DNA from: Agrobacterium arsenijevicii
GTDB lineage: Bacteria; Pseudomonadota; Alphaproteobacteria; Rhizobiales; Rhizobiaceae
DNA length: 64,000 nt
NCBI GenBank assembly: GCA_000949895.1
Contig: JWIT01000018.1
Coordinates: 1-64,000 of the forward strand
Reading direction: 5' to 3'
Part shown: one piece after another, positions 1 through 10,081 of the stretch
Numbering within the stretch: position 1 is the stretch's first letter
Layout of the letters: every line of letters starts with the position of its first letter
The notes under the pieces: generated by a model
Databases searched by the model: none
What the model was told of the DNA's origin: nothing
Seen by the model: the letters and a program-made list of their open reading frames with translations, nothing else
Made by a program: the position numbers and the translations under genes

Positions 1-568
1 GCCCTTGCAAAAGAGCGAACCGCCGTTCAGCAAGCCCTTCGCCGGTTCCCTCCATCAAGGGCCGCGCCGCTCGCGCGAGAAGCGTGACGACGGAGGCAAG
101 CTGGCCTTCGATCATGGCGTCGCGGCCGATCTCGCGAGCCTCGTATTCCCCGGAGATTTGCTCGAAACCGCCGCGCAGACGATCGCCCTCGGCAAAATCC
201 TTTAGCGGCAGCAATGTCGGTCGCTGGAAATTCCTGAGCAACAACGCCTGTACGGATGCGGCAAGCGCGCCCGGCAGCACCGTGACAATCACCCCGCCAA
301 TATCGCGCGAAAACCGGAAGCCGTGCTCGAAACCCGGCGGCACGACAATGGCAACCGGCGGGCGGATGGGCTCGATGCGACCATCCAGCAGCGCATCGCC
401 CTCGCCGCCCCAAATGTACAAGATTTGCAGGAATGCGGCATGGTGGTGCAGGCCGATTTCAAAGCGATGCAGGCTGCTTCTGGAAAAAAGCGTCTCACAA
501 TGAAAGCGAAATTCAGTGCCTTGCGCTGCCTCTTCGCCATATAGTCCGTCATTGGCCGCAACGTGCAT
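1..568 (-). CDS. pobR: AraC-family regulator PobR, C-terminus outside the window
   Basis: This is the N-terminal 189 residues of a regulator that runs off the left edge. It starts at 568 (MHVAANDGLYG) behind a clear AGGTGAGG Shine-Dalgarno. The visible part is a cupin-like AraC sensor domain, with a His-rich stretch (GLHHHAAFLQILYIWGG, about residues 39-55) followed by PPVAIVVPPGFEHGFRFS. The helix-turn-helix that would prove the family is not in view. The gene is divergent from pobA with a 121-bp shared promoter region, the usual arrangement for the 4-hydroxybenzoate-responsive activator PobR. Family and name rest on that context plus the sensor-domain sequence. Confidence 0.82.
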   Translation of the reverse strand, partial: MHVAANDGLYGEEAAQGTEFRFHCETLFSRSSLHRFEIGLHHHAAFLQILYIWGGEGDALLDGRIEPIRPPVAIVVPPGFEHGFRFSRDIGGVIVTVLPGALAASVQALLLRNFQRPTLLPLKDFAEGDRLRGGFEQISGEYEAREIGRDAMIEGQLASVVTLLARAARPLMEGTGEGLAERRFALLQG

Positions 569-610
569 GTGACCTCACCTCCCCGTATCATGGTCGAATT
601 GTGCAATTAA

Positions 611-1862
<1,252 letters not shown>

Positions 1863-1874
1863 GAAAAGGTTGGC

Positions 1875-2822
1875 CTACAGGCGGGAGGAGGCTTCGGATT
1901 TCGGGTCGAGCAATTCGCGCGCGGCTTCGCGAATGGCCTGTATCAGCAGCGAAAGCGGTAGCGACGGCTGGGTATCGGCCCGCACGGTCAACCCGACCGG
2001 GCCGCTGGTATCGCCGGTATCGACCGGCAGGATCGCCAGAATGCCATCAGCCACATCGCCGGCGATCACCCCTTCCGAAATGATCCAGACGGCATCGCTG
2101 GTGCGCAGATAGGCGCGGCCAAACGCATCCGACACCGTTTCGATGCGGATCGGCAACGCCGGCACGCCGTTGGCGATCAGGAACTGCTCGACGATCGGTC
2201 CGATCACCGACTGGCGGGTGGGAATCAACACCGGAAACTCGTGCAGGTGATCGAAAACCGAAATGCCCGGTGACAGCAGCGGATGGCCGGCGCGCACCAC
2301 GAACCGCACCTTTTCCGAATAGAGATGCTCGAAGGAAAAGCCCGTCATCTTTTCCGGCGCTGCCAGACGACCGACGACGAGATCCAGATCGCCGACGCGC
2401 AGTTGTTCGAGCAGCACGGCGTTGTCACCGGTGACGATCTTGACCGGGCTGCCGGTTTTTTCCGAGAGAAAACCGGCCATCGCTTTCGGCATGATCCTCA
2501 CCGAAACGGTCGGCAAGGCCCCAACCCGGACCGGCAGGCCGGAATGCGCCGCCTCCTGCGAGACGGAATCAACCGCATGGCGAAGTGCGGTCATCGTCGC
2601 GCCGGCATGGCGCAGGAACACCTCGCCGCTGCGACTGATGCGAATGCCGCGCCCTTCTCGGTCGAACAACGTGACCCCGAGGACCTCCTCCAGCTCGCGG
2701 ATAGTCTTCGTCACCGCCGGCTGGCTGACATGCAGGATTTCCGCGGCGCGAATGACGCTTTTCTGGCGCGCCACCTCCACGAAAGTCTGAAGATGCCGGA
2801 ACTTGATACGCTGCTCGACCAT
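1875..2822 (-). CDS. pcaQ: LysR-family activator of the pca operon, PcaQ
   Basis: A 315-residue LysR-type regulator. The N-terminal winged helix-turn-helix is residues 7-66 (FRHLQTFVEVARQKSVIRAA, then QPAVTKTIRELEEVLG); the rest is a periplasmic-binding-protein-like effector domain. It is divergent from pcaD with a 94-bp gap that contains a matching dyad. In rhizobia and agrobacteria, PcaQ activates pcaDCHGB in response to beta-carboxy-cis,cis-muconate and gamma-carboxymuconolactone (established knowledge). The gene order and sequence fit that protein well. Confidence 0.93.
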   Translation of the reverse strand: MVEQRIKFRHLQTFVEVARQKSVIRAAEILHVSQPAVTKTIRELEEVLGVTLFDREGRGIRISRSGEVFLRHAGATMTALRHAVDSVSQEAAHSGLPVRVGALPTVSVRIMPKAMAGFLSEKTGSPVKIVTGDNAVLLEQLRVGDLDLVVGRLAAPEKMTGFSFEHLYSEKVRFVVRAGHPLLSPGISVFDHLHEFPVLIPTRQSVIGPIVEQFLIANGVPALPIRIETVSDAFGRAYLRTSDAVWIISEGVIAGDVADGILAILPVDTGDTSGPVGLTVRADTQPSLPLSLLIQAIREAARELLDPKSEASSRL

Positions 2823-2829
2823 CGCACAT

Positions 2830-2845
2830 ATAATCCACAGGTTAT
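2830..2845. promoter_or_regulatory. pcaQ operator: Candidate PcaQ binding dyad
   Basis: The 16-bp sequence ATAATC-CACA-GGTTAT lies between pcaQ and pcaD. It matches the hyphenated dyad reported for PcaQ targets in Sinorhizobium (ATAACC-N4-GGTTAA) at 10 of 12 arm positions. It starts 8 bp upstream of the pcaQ start codon and ends 71 bp before the pcaD start, consistent with activation of pcaD and autoregulation. Seen in the sequence; binding is inferred. Confidence 0.6.
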
Positions 2846-2916
2846 ATTTTTCACCGATAATGTCATTTTACTTAACCGGAACGCGCTTGCAATATCACCA
2901 ACAGGAGGAAGTACAC

Positions 2917-3714
2917 ATGCAATTTCTGCGCTGTGGCGAAAACGCGATCCATTATCGTGCGTGCGAACTGGAAAGCGGCAAGCCGGTCATCGCCTTCATC
3001 AATTCGCTGGGCACCGATTTCCGCATCTGGGATGCGGTAATGGCAGCGCTCGGCGACGATTATGCTTTCGTCCTGCATGACAAGCGCGGCCACGGCCTGT
3101 CCGATGTCGGCCGCGCCCCCTATTCGATAGACGATCACGCCGACGACCTGATCGCGCTTCTCGATCATCTTTCCGTCAAAAAGGCCGTGATTTGGGGTCT
3201 TTCGGTCGGTGGACTGATCGCGCAGGGGCTTTATGCCCGCCGTCCCGATCTCGTCCGCGCTCTGGTCCTCAGCAACACCGCCCACAAGATCGGCACTGCC
3301 GAGATGTGGAACACCCGCATCGACAAGATCGCCGCTGACGGCCTCGCCTCGTTGATCGATCCGGTGATGGAGCGCTGGTTCACGCCCGCCTTTCGCCAGC
3401 CGGACAATGCGATTTATGCGGGCGCGCGCAACATGCTTTCGCAACAGCCGCCTGCCGGTTACAGCGGCACCTGCGCCGCCATACGCGATGCGGATTTCAC
3501 GCAGGAGGCGGGCCGTATCAAGGTTCCGACGCTTTGCGTTGCGGGCGATGAGGACGGCTCGACGCCACAGGCGCTGGTGCAGTCCATGGCTGATCTTATT
3601 CCCGCGAGCCGCTTCGCCACCATTGCGCGCTGCGGCCACATTCCATGCCTTGAACAGCCGCTTGCCTATGCGCAGGCGGTCGGCGATTTTCTGAAGACCT
3701 TGCCGGAGCACTGA
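2917..3714 (+). CDS. pcaD: 3-oxoadipate enol-lactonase
   Basis: Hydrolyses 3-oxoadipate enol-lactone to 3-oxoadipate. The 265-residue alpha/beta-hydrolase shows the oxyanion region FINSLGTDFRIWD, the nucleophile elbow GLSVGG (Ser near residue 96), an Asp in GDEDGSTP near 208 and a His in RCGHIPCLEQP near 237. The start at 2917 has an AGGAGG Shine-Dalgarno eight bases upstream. It is first in the pcaDCHGB operon and lies 3 bp ahead of pcaC, so the genes are surely co-transcribed. Confidence 0.93.
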   Translation: MQFLRCGENAIHYRACELESGKPVIAFINSLGTDFRIWDAVMAALGDDYAFVLHDKRGHGLSDVGRAPYSIDDHADDLIALLDHLSVKKAVIWGLSVGGLIAQGLYARRPDLVRALVLSNTAHKIGTAEMWNTRIDKIAADGLASLIDPVMERWFTPAFRQPDNAIYAGARNMLSQQPPAGYSGTCAAIRDADFTQEAGRIKVPTLCVAGDEDGSTPQALVQSMADLIPASRFATIARCGHIPCLEQPLAYAQAVGDFLKTLPEH

Positions 3715-3717
3715 CCG

Positions 3718-4140
3718 ATGGCGGACCATATGGACAAGAACGAAAGATTCGAGCAGGGCATGAAAACCCGCCGTGCCGTGCTCGGTGACGCGCATGTCGA
3801 CCGCGCGCAGACGGTGACGACCGGCTTCGACCAACCGTTTCAGCAGCTCATCACCGAAGCGGCCTGGGGAACGGTGTGGTCCGGCAACCACTGGACGAAA
3901 CGTGAGCGCTCGATGGTCACCATCGCTCTCCTTGCCGCACTGGGCCAGGACGAGGAGCTTGCCATGCATGTGCGCGCCACCGCCAATACCGGCGCCACCG
4001 AAGCGGATATTCGCGAAGCGCTGCTGCATGTCGCGATCTATGCCGGTGTGCCCGCCGCCAACCATGCCTTCAAGACCGCCAAGCTTGCTCTGGCCGGCAT
4101 GAAGACCGATAGTTCTCGCGACGAGGAGGAGACGAAATGA
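3718..4140 (+). CDS. pcaC: 4-carboxymuconolactone decarboxylase
   Basis: Decarboxylates gamma-carboxymuconolactone to 3-oxoadipate enol-lactone, the substrate of PcaD. The 140-residue single-domain protein has the family core from about residue 35 ([30 protein letters not shown]) through the helical end ([16 protein letters not shown]). It is separate from PcaD here, whereas some bacteria fuse the two as PcaL. Its stop overlaps the pcaH start by 4 bp (ATGA), which suggests translational coupling. Confidence 0.93.
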   Translation: MADHMDKNERFEQGMKTRRAVLGDAHVDRAQTVTTGFDQPFQQLITEAAWGTVWSGNHWTKRERSMVTIALLAALGQDEELAMHVRATANTGATEADIREALLHVAIYAGVPAANHAFKTAKLALAGMKTDSSRDEEETK

Positions 4141-4877
4141 GCAATGTACCGCCCGAAACCGGGCCTTTCTTCGCACGCGACCGCGATATCCATCCGCTGG
4201 CCTATGCACCCTGGTACAAGACCTCGGTCCTGCGTTCGCCGCAGCGCGCCCTGATCTCGCTGGAAGGCACCAAAAGCGAAATCACCGGGCCGGTTTTCGG
4301 CCACAGCCTGCTGAACGAGCTGGATAACGACCTCATCCTCAATTACGCCCGCCCCGGCGAAATGCCGATCGGCCCGCGCATCCTCGTTCACGGCCGGGTG
4401 CTGGACGAACGCGGCCGCGGCGTGGACGGCGCGCTGGTGGAATTCTGGCAGGCCAATGCCGGCGGGCGTTATCGCCACAAGAAGGAAACCTATCTCGCCG
4501 CCATCGATCCGAATTTCGGCGGAGTCGGCCGCACCATCACGGATGAAAACGGCTATTACTGGTTCAAGACCATCCAGCCGGGCGCTTACCCCTGGCCGAA
4601 CGGCGTCAACGACTGGCGGCCCGCCCATATTCACTTCTCGGTCTTCGGCCACGGTTTTGCCCAGCGACTGATTACCCAGATGTATTTCGAAGGCGACCCG
4701 CTGATCTGGAAATGTCCGATCGTCAAAACCATTCCGGACGAGGACGCCATCAAGCGGCTGATCGCGCCGCTCGACATGAACTCGAACATTCCGATGGACA
4801 TGCTGGCATACAAATTCGATATCGTGCTTCGCGGCCGCCGCTCCACATTTTTCGAAAACCGCAAGGAAGGTAACTGA
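4137..4877 (+). CDS. pcaH: Protocatechuate 3,4-dioxygenase beta subunit
   Basis: Iron-binding subunit of the intradiol dioxygenase that cleaves protocatechuate to 3-carboxy-cis,cis-muconate with O2. The 246-residue protein has the N-terminal dioxygenase cap ([16 protein letters not shown]), the beta-sandwich core ([31 protein letters not shown]), and the ferric ligand region: tyrosines in [17 protein letters not shown] and the His-x-His pair in [12 protein letters not shown]. It is translationally coupled to pcaC and lies 2 bp from pcaG, its alpha partner. Confidence 0.95.
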   Translation: MSNVPPETGPFFARDRDIHPLAYAPWYKTSVLRSPQRALISLEGTKSEITGPVFGHSLLNELDNDLILNYARPGEMPIGPRILVHGRVLDERGRGVDGALVEFWQANAGGRYRHKKETYLAAIDPNFGGVGRTITDENGYYWFKTIQPGAYPWPNGVNDWRPAHIHFSVFGHGFAQRLITQMYFEGDPLIWKCPIVKTIPDEDAIKRLIAPLDMNSNIPMDMLAYKFDIVLRGRRSTFFENRKEGN

Positions 4878-4879
4878 TC

Positions 4880-5500
4880 ATGGTCCAGCCACTCGGTTAC
4901 CTCAAGGAATCGGCCTCGCAGACGGCAGGGCCATATGTCCATATCGGCTGCACGCCCAATTTCGTCGGCATCGAAGGCGTGTTCGAAAAGGACCTCGGCT
5001 CCGGCGCGCTCTATAACGACAAGGCCCGCGGCGAACGCATCAGCGTGCGCGGCACGGTCTATGACGGCGCGGGAAATGCGCTGAAAGACGCCCTGATCGA
5101 GATCTGGCAGGCGGATACGGACGGCTATTACAACAGCCCCAGCGAGACGCGCGGCCAGGCGGACCCGAATTTCACCGGCTGGGGCCGCTCGCCCGGCGAC
5201 ATGGATACCGGCGAATTCGTTTTCGAGACGATCAAGCCCGGCAAGGTGCCCTTCCGGGACGGACGGCCGATGGCGCCGCACATCACCTTCTGGATCGTCG
5301 CGCGCGGCATCAATATCGGCCTGCAGACCCGCATGTATTTTCCGGAGGAAGAGGCCGCCAATGCCGCCGATCCGGTTCTTGCCCGCGTCGAGCAGAAAAG
5401 CCGCGTTGCCACGCTTGTTGCCCAAAAGGAGGAAGGAAACATCTACCGTTTCGATATCCGCCTTCAGGGCGAGGGCGAAACCGTGTTTTTCGATATCTGA
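4880..5500 (+). CDS. pcaG: Protocatechuate 3,4-dioxygenase alpha subunit
   Basis: Non-iron subunit that forms the heteromeric dioxygenase with PcaH. The 206-residue protein has the same beta-sandwich fold (ISVRGTVYDGAGNALKDALIEIWQADTDGYY, residues 50-80). In place of the beta subunit's ligand His-x-His it has MAPHITFWIVARG, as expected for an alpha subunit. A Shine-Dalgarno (AAGGAAGG) lies inside the pcaH 3' end. Fourth gene of the pca operon. Confidence 0.94.
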   Translation: MVQPLGYLKESASQTAGPYVHIGCTPNFVGIEGVFEKDLGSGALYNDKARGERISVRGTVYDGAGNALKDALIEIWQADTDGYYNSPSETRGQADPNFTGWGRSPGDMDTGEFVFETIKPGKVPFRDGRPMAPHITFWIVARGINIGLQTRMYFPEEEAANAADPVLARVEQKSRVATLVAQKEEGNIYRFDIRLQGEGETVFFDI

Positions 5501-5518
5501 GCGGAGCCGTAACCCGAG

Positions 5519-6580
5519 ATGAGCCTTTCCCCCTTCGAACATCCGTTTCTGTCAGGCCTTTTCGGCGACAGCGAAATCGTCGAGCTGTTTTCGGCAAGAG
5601 CGGATATCGACGCCATGATCCGCTTCGAGACGGCGCTGGCGCAGGCGGAAGCCGAAGCTGATGTCATTGCGGCTGATGCGGCGGAGGTGATCGTCTCGGG
5701 CCTTTCCACTTTTGCCGCCGATGTCACCGCACTTCGCCATGGCGTTGCCAAAGACGGTGTCGTGGTGCCGGAACTCGTCCGGCAGATGCGGGCGGCGGTT
5801 GCGGGTTCTTCGGCGGAAAAGCTGCATTTCGGCGCGACCAGCCAGGATGTCATCGATACCAGCCTGATGCTGCGACTGAAGGCGACGACGGAAATCATCG
5901 CGGCCCGACTTGGCCACCTTATCGATACGCTGAGTGATATCTCGGCTCGCGACGGCAAAAACCCGCTGACGGGATATACCCGCATGCAGGCCGCTATTCC
6001 CATCACCGTCGCCGACAGGGTGGCGAGCTGGATCGCCCCGCTGGAGCGCCATCTGGTGCGGCTCGATACGTTTTTGCAGAACGGTTTTGCCCTTCAGTTC
6101 GGCGGCGCGGCCGGCACGCTGGAAAAGCTCGGCGACAAGGCCGGTGCGGTGCGTGCCGATCTCGCCATTCGGCTTGGCCTTTCCGACCGGTCGCAATGGC
6201 AGAGCCAGCGCGACGGCATCGTCGAATTCGGCAATCTGCTGTCGCTTGTCACCGGAACGCTCGGCAAGTTCGGGCAGGATATCGCCCTTCTGGCCGAAAT
6301 CGGTACGGAAATCCGCATGAGCGGCGGTGGCGGCTCGTCGGCCATGCCGCACAAGCAGAACCCGGTCAATGCGGAAACGCTGGTGACGTTGGCACGCTTC
6401 AACGCCGTGCAGATTTCGGCATTGCATCAGTCTCTTGTTCACGAACAGGAACGTTCGGGCGCGGGCTGGATGCTCGAGTGGATGTCGCTGCCGCAAATGG
6501 TGACGGCAACGGGGTCTTCGCTGCTGATCGCCGAGCGCCTCGCCGGGCAGCTCGACAGGCTGGGAGCAGACACAGAATAA
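5519..6580 (+). CDS. pcaB: 3-carboxy-cis,cis-muconate cycloisomerase
   Basis: Lactonises 3-carboxy-cis,cis-muconate to gamma-carboxymuconolactone. It belongs to the fumarase/adenylosuccinate lyase superfamily, shown by the signature GGGSSAMPHKQNPVNAETLV near residues 270-290 and by GATSQDVIDTSLMLRL near 106. At 353 residues it is shorter than the roughly 400-450 residues of Pseudomonas PcaB, lacking part of the C-terminal domain, which appears usual for rhizobial homologues. It is the last gene of the operon. pcaI, pcaJ and pcaF, which would finish the pathway, are not in the window. Confidence 0.92.
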   Translation: MSLSPFEHPFLSGLFGDSEIVELFSARADIDAMIRFETALAQAEAEADVIAADAAEVIVSGLSTFAADVTALRHGVAKDGVVVPELVRQMRAAVAGSSAEKLHFGATSQDVIDTSLMLRLKATTEIIAARLGHLIDTLSDISARDGKNPLTGYTRMQAAIPITVADRVASWIAPLERHLVRLDTFLQNGFALQFGGAAGTLEKLGDKAGAVRADLAIRLGLSDRSQWQSQRDGIVEFGNLLSLVTGTLGKFGQDIALLAEIGTEIRMSGGGGSSAMPHKQNPVNAETLVTLARFNAVQISALHQSLVHEQERSGAGWMLEWMSLPQMVTATGSSLLIAERLAGQLDRLGADTE

Positions 6581-6948
6581 AGGAAGGAACGGCAGGTTTT
6601 CGCGAAAATGAGCGACCTTCGGGCGCTCTTGCCGGCGAGATGGGAATGGCGCGGATGCGCGATGAAAACGCTTGCGCTTAATCACATTAGTCATTGATAA
6701 AAAACGACTTTTCAGAGCGGCTTAAATGAACAAAAAGTGACTTTTAAGCTGTTTTTAACCGGAGTTGACGCTTGACACAAAATTGAACTAACTGGTACAA
6801 ACATTCAGGTTAACGCTATGCTGCAAGAGAAGTGTGGAGCTTCCGCGGTACAGCAACAACAAACGGAGGGCTTTGGAGCCGCAGGGTTTCCAAAGCGATG
6901 CGAACAAGGCGAAACGCCTGTTCGGACCCGAACGGGTTGGGAGGAAAT
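6581..6948 (+). promoter_or_regulatory. Promoter region of the importer-aroE-aroQ operon
   Basis: A 368-bp gap without a supported gene. It contains a possible sigma-70 promoter, TTGACG at 6765-6770 and CTAACT at 6788-6793 with a 17-bp spacer. Just upstream is an AT-rich stretch (6690-6760) with repeated ACTTTT/CTTTTAAG words. The first 100 bp continue the high-GC codon-like texture after pcaB but hold no open frame worth calling. The -10 overlaps the palindrome at 6787-6796. Confidence 0.45.
6787..6796. promoter_or_regulatory. Candidate TetR operator, importer operon
   Basis: ACTAACTGGT fits the palindromic consensus ACYARYTRGT and overlaps the presumed -10 element. A second copy of the pattern, ACCAATTAGT, lies at 12946-12955 between the TetR gene and quiC, and both are followed by ACA and A/T-rich bases. 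The repeat in two pathway-linked promoters supports a shared repressor site. Confidence 0.5.
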
Positions 6949-7617
6949 ATGTCTTACAGTCTCGATTTTTCGGCGGTCATAGACCGCCTGCCCGAGCTGC
7001 TTCTGGCCTGTCTTGCAACGATCGGCCTTGCAATTGCCGGCATGTCGCTCGCCACCGTCATCGGGGTACTCGGCGTCGTCGCCCGCCGCTCGCGCTTCAA
7101 GCTGCTGCGCGGCCTGGTCATCGGTTTTGTGGAAGCCATCCGCAACACGCCGTTTCTGGTGCAGATATTCTTTATCTTTTTCGCCCTGCCGCAGATCGGC
7201 ATCAAGCTCAATCCCACGGTCACGGCCATCATCGCGCTTGCGTTGAACGGTGGCGCCTACGCCATTGAAATCATTCGCGGCGGCGTCGATTCCATTCCCA
7301 AGGGTCAGGTTGAGGCGGGACTGGCGCTGGGCCTGCACCGGGCGCAGATCTTCCGGCACATCATTCTCAAACCGGCGCTGCGCGCGGTCTATCCGTCGCT
7401 CACCAGCCAGTTCATCATGCTGACGCTGACCACCTCTGTCTGCACCTCGATTGCGGCTTACGAGCTGACCTCGGTGGCGCAGCAGATCGAAGCGGACACC
7501 TTCCGCTCCTTTGAGGTCTATTTCTCGATCACGCTGCTTTACCTGGTCATTTCCTCGCTGATGATGGGGATCTTTTCCCTCATCTCCCGCACATCGTTCA
7601 GCTATCCGGTCAAGTGA
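6949..7617 (+). CDS. Polar-amino-acid-type ABC transporter permease
   Basis: A 222-residue inner-membrane permease of the HisMQ/GltJK type. It has about five hydrophobic segments and the EAA loop that docks the ATPase (ALALNGGAYAIEIIRGGVDSIPKGQVEAGLALGL, about residues 91-124). The start at 6949 is chosen for its GGGAGG Shine-Dalgarno. It is first in an operon with a second permease, two binding proteins and an ATPase, followed by aroE-like and aroQ genes. The context suggests quinate, shikimate or a related hydroaromatic acid rather than an amino acid; that substrate is inference. Confidence 0.85.
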   Translation: MSYSLDFSAVIDRLPELLLACLATIGLAIAGMSLATVIGVLGVVARRSRFKLLRGLVIGFVEAIRNTPFLVQIFFIFFALPQIGIKLNPTVTAIIALALNGGAYAIEIIRGGVDSIPKGQVEAGLALGLHRAQIFRHIILKPALRAVYPSLTSQFIMLTLTTSVCTSIAAYELTSVAQQIEADTFRSFEVYFSITLLYLVISSLMMGIFSLISRTSFSYPVK

Positions 7618-7627
7618 GGAAAAGACA

Positions 7628-8278
7628 ATGGCATCCATCGGTCCCAACGAACTCTTCTTCCTGCTGCAAGGCCTTAAATGGACCCTTGCGCTGACCCTGA
7701 TCGGCTTCATCGGCGGCGGCATTTTCGGTCTTTGCGTGGCGCTTGGCCGCGTTGCCGAAAGCCCAGCGATCCAGCGCGCCAGCACCGGCTTCATCGCGGT
7801 TTTCCAGGGCACACCGCTCCTGATGCAGCTCTTCGTCGTTTATTACGGCGTGGCTCTTGCCGGCCTCAACGTCGATGCCTGGATTGCGGTTGCCATCGCA
7901 TTCACGCTGCATGCAAGTGCCTTTCTGGGTGAAATCTGGCGCGGCGGCATCCAGGCGGTGCCGAAGGGGCAGACCGAAGCCGCCAACGCGCTCGGCCTGC
8001 ATTACATCTCGCGAATGAAGGACGTGATCCTGCCGCAGGCCTTCAAGATTTCGCTGCCCGCCACCATCGGTTTTCTGGTGCAGCTGATCAAGGGCACGTC
8101 GCTCGCCGCCATCGTCGGTTTCGTCGAACTGTCCCGCGCCGGCCAGATCGTCTCCAACCAGACGTTCCGTCCGCTGACGGTCTTCGCCATCGTCGGCATC
8201 ATGTATTTCCTGATCTGCTGGCCGCTTTCCCTGTGGGGCGCCGGCGTCGAGAAGCGGCTACAGGCAGCTTCTCGCTAA
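7628..8278 (+). CDS. Polar-amino-acid-type ABC transporter permease
   Basis: Second permease (216 residues), presumed heterodimer partner of the preceding gene, 10 bp downstream. It has an N-terminal membrane segment (LKWTLALTLIGFIGGGIFGLCVALG), the EAA motif (HASAFLGEIWRGGIQAVPKGQTEAANALGL, residues 98-127) and further membrane helices to the C-terminus. The two permeases differ enough to be distinct subunits rather than a recent duplication. Confidence 0.85.
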   Translation: MASIGPNELFFLLQGLKWTLALTLIGFIGGGIFGLCVALGRVAESPAIQRASTGFIAVFQGTPLLMQLFVVYYGVALAGLNVDAWIAVAIAFTLHASAFLGEIWRGGIQAVPKGQTEAANALGLHYISRMKDVILPQAFKISLPATIGFLVQLIKGTSLAAIVGFVELSRAGQIVSNQTFRPLTVFAIVGIMYFLICWPLSLWGAGVEKRLQAASR

Positions 8279-8338
8279 TCGTCACCAACCCGTTGATTAT
8301 CAACAACATGTCATCAGCTTTGTAAGGAGGAGCCAAAG

Positions 8339-9175
8339 ATGAAATCCAACCCTAAATTCTCACGTCGCGCCCTGCTCGCGCTCGCCGCAGCAACCGTCGC
8401 CCTGCCCTTTATCGCACCGGTCGATGCTTTCGCCGGCACGGTCGATGAGGCCAAGGCCAAGGGCAAGGTCGTGATCGGCATCCAGGGCGACAATTCGCCA
8501 TGGGGCTTCGTTAATTCCACCGGCGTTCAGGACGGCCTCGATGCCGATATCGGCAAGGCTTTTGCTGAATATCTCGGCGTCAAGGTGGAGTTCGTGCCGC
8601 TTGCCGTGGCAAACCGCATCCCTGCCCTGCTGACCGGTAAGGTCGACCTGCTTTTCGCAACCATGGGCATGACCGCCGAGCGCGCCAAAACCATCCAGTA
8701 TTCCAAGCCCTATGCCGGTAACGTGCTTTCCGTCTACGGCCCGAAGGACAAGAAGATCGCCGGTTACGACGATCTGACCGGCGTCTCCGTCGGCGTTCCG
8801 AAGTCCAGCGCCATGGATACGGCCATCACCGCCGGTGCAGGCTCCAAGGCCAAAATCCTGCGTTTTGACGATGACGCCGCCAACATTCAGGCGCTGATTT
8901 CCGGCCAGGTAGATGTCGTCGGTGGCAACCAGTTTTATGGCGACCGTCTGACCAAGGCAGCGGAAGGCAAATACGAGCCGAAGTTCGACCTGACGACGCT
9001 TTACAACGGCGCCGGCACCCGTCCGGGTGAAAAGGACTGGAACGAGACCGTCAACGCCTTCCTCGACAAGATCAAGTCGGACGGCCAGCTCGCCAAGATC
9101 TACGATAAGTGGATGAAGCGCGAAGTTCCCGCTTTCCCGGAAAGCCTGCCGGATATTCCTTTCACCGTGAAGTGA
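8339..9175 (+). CDS. Periplasmic solute-binding protein, first of a tandem pair
   Basis: A 278-residue binding protein of the family-3 (polar amino acid) type, with an N-terminal signal containing FSRRALLALAAATVALPF; the Arg pair suggests possible Tat export. The mature domain starts near TVDEAKAKGKVVIGIQGDNSPWGF and has the family segment VEFVPLAVANRIPALLTGKVDLLFATMGMT. It is a close paralogue of the next gene, by eye about two thirds identical. AGGAGG lies 7 bp before the start. It delivers substrate to the two permeases just upstream. Confidence 0.86.
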   Translation: MKSNPKFSRRALLALAAATVALPFIAPVDAFAGTVDEAKAKGKVVIGIQGDNSPWGFVNSTGVQDGLDADIGKAFAEYLGVKVEFVPLAVANRIPALLTGKVDLLFATMGMTAERAKTIQYSKPYAGNVLSVYGPKDKKIAGYDDLTGVSVGVPKSSAMDTAITAGAGSKAKILRFDDDAANIQALISGQVDVVGGNQFYGDRLTKAAEGKYEPKFDLTTLYNGAGTRPGEKDWNETVNAFLDKIKSDGQLAKIYDKWMKREVPAFPESLPDIPFTVK

Positions 9176-9211
9176 AGGATCGGAAGGGGCTGAGATTGGG
9201 AGGAGTAACCA

Positions 9212-10051
9212 ATGGGAATCTTTAGGAAACAGACAGGTTGGCGCGCAGCGCTTGCAGTCGGATTGGCAGCAGCTTTGCTGCCAATCCTGACGCCCGCAGG
9301 CGCAGAAGCCAGAACGCTGGAAGAAGCAAAATCCAGCGGCAAGATCATCGTCGGCATTCAGGGTGACAACGCACCCTGGGGCTTCATCAATTCCACCGGT
9401 GTTCAGGAAGGCTACGATGCCGATCTGGCCAGGGGGTTTGCGGATTATCTCGGGCTGAAAGTGGAATTCGTGCCGCTCGCAGTCGCCAACCGCATTCCTT
9501 CGCTCCGCACCGGCAAGGTCGACGCCCTGTTCGCGTCGATGGGAATGACGCCGGAGCGCGCAAAGAACGTCCAATATGCGCAGCCCTACGCGCATAACGT
9601 CATGTCGGTTTATGCCACGAAAGACAAGAAGATCGCCAACTTCGACGATCTTACGGGCATGACGGTCGGCGCGCCGAAATCCAGTCCGATGGATACGGCA
9701 CTGACCGCGGGCGCCGGCACCAAGGCCAAAATTCTGCGTTTCGACGATGATGCCGCCACCATTCAGGCGATCCTGTCGGGCCAGATCGAGGCGATCGGCG
9801 GCAACCAGTTCTATGGCGACCGTCTCTCGGCGGCCGGCGGCAAGGATTACGAGGTGAAGTTCGATCTCGTGACCCTCTACAACAGCGCCGCCACGCGCCC
9901 CGGTGAAAAGGACTGGAACGAGGCACTCAACGCTTGGCTCGACAAAGCCAAGGCCAATGGCGAGCTCGCAAAAGTCTATGCCAAATGGATGAAGCGCCCG
10001 GTTCCGGAGTTCCCGGCCTCGCTTCCTGACATTCCCTACACCGTCAACTAA
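9212..10051 (+). CDS. Periplasmic solute-binding protein, second of a tandem pair
   Basis: A 279-residue paralogue of the preceding protein with an ordinary Sec-type signal peptide (residues 1-33, WRAALAVGLAAALLPIL then AGAEA) instead of an RR signal. Long blocks match the first copy exactly, such as KVEFVPLAVANRIP and AKILRFDDDAA. The pocket-lining regions differ in places (YAGNVLSVYGPKD in one, YAHNVMSVYATKD in the other). Two receptors sharing one translocator suggests a widened or split substrate range. Shine-Dalgarno GGGAGG at 9199-9204. Confidence 0.86.
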   Translation: MGIFRKQTGWRAALAVGLAAALLPILTPAGAEARTLEEAKSSGKIIVGIQGDNAPWGFINSTGVQEGYDADLARGFADYLGLKVEFVPLAVANRIPSLRTGKVDALFASMGMTPERAKNVQYAQPYAHNVMSVYATKDKKIANFDDLTGMTVGAPKSSPMDTALTAGAGTKAKILRFDDDAATIQAILSGQIEAIGGNQFYGDRLSAAGGKDYEVKFDLVTLYNSAATRPGEKDWNEALNAWLDKAKANGELAKVYAKWMKRPVPEFPASLPDIPYTVN

Positions 10052-10081
10052 ACGCTGCTGCAAAGCATGAAGGAAAGTTCC

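Noticed and set aside
2872-4209. A 445-codon minus-strand frame opposite pcaD and pcaC
   Set aside because: The pca genes are certain; the antisense frame has no recognisable domain.
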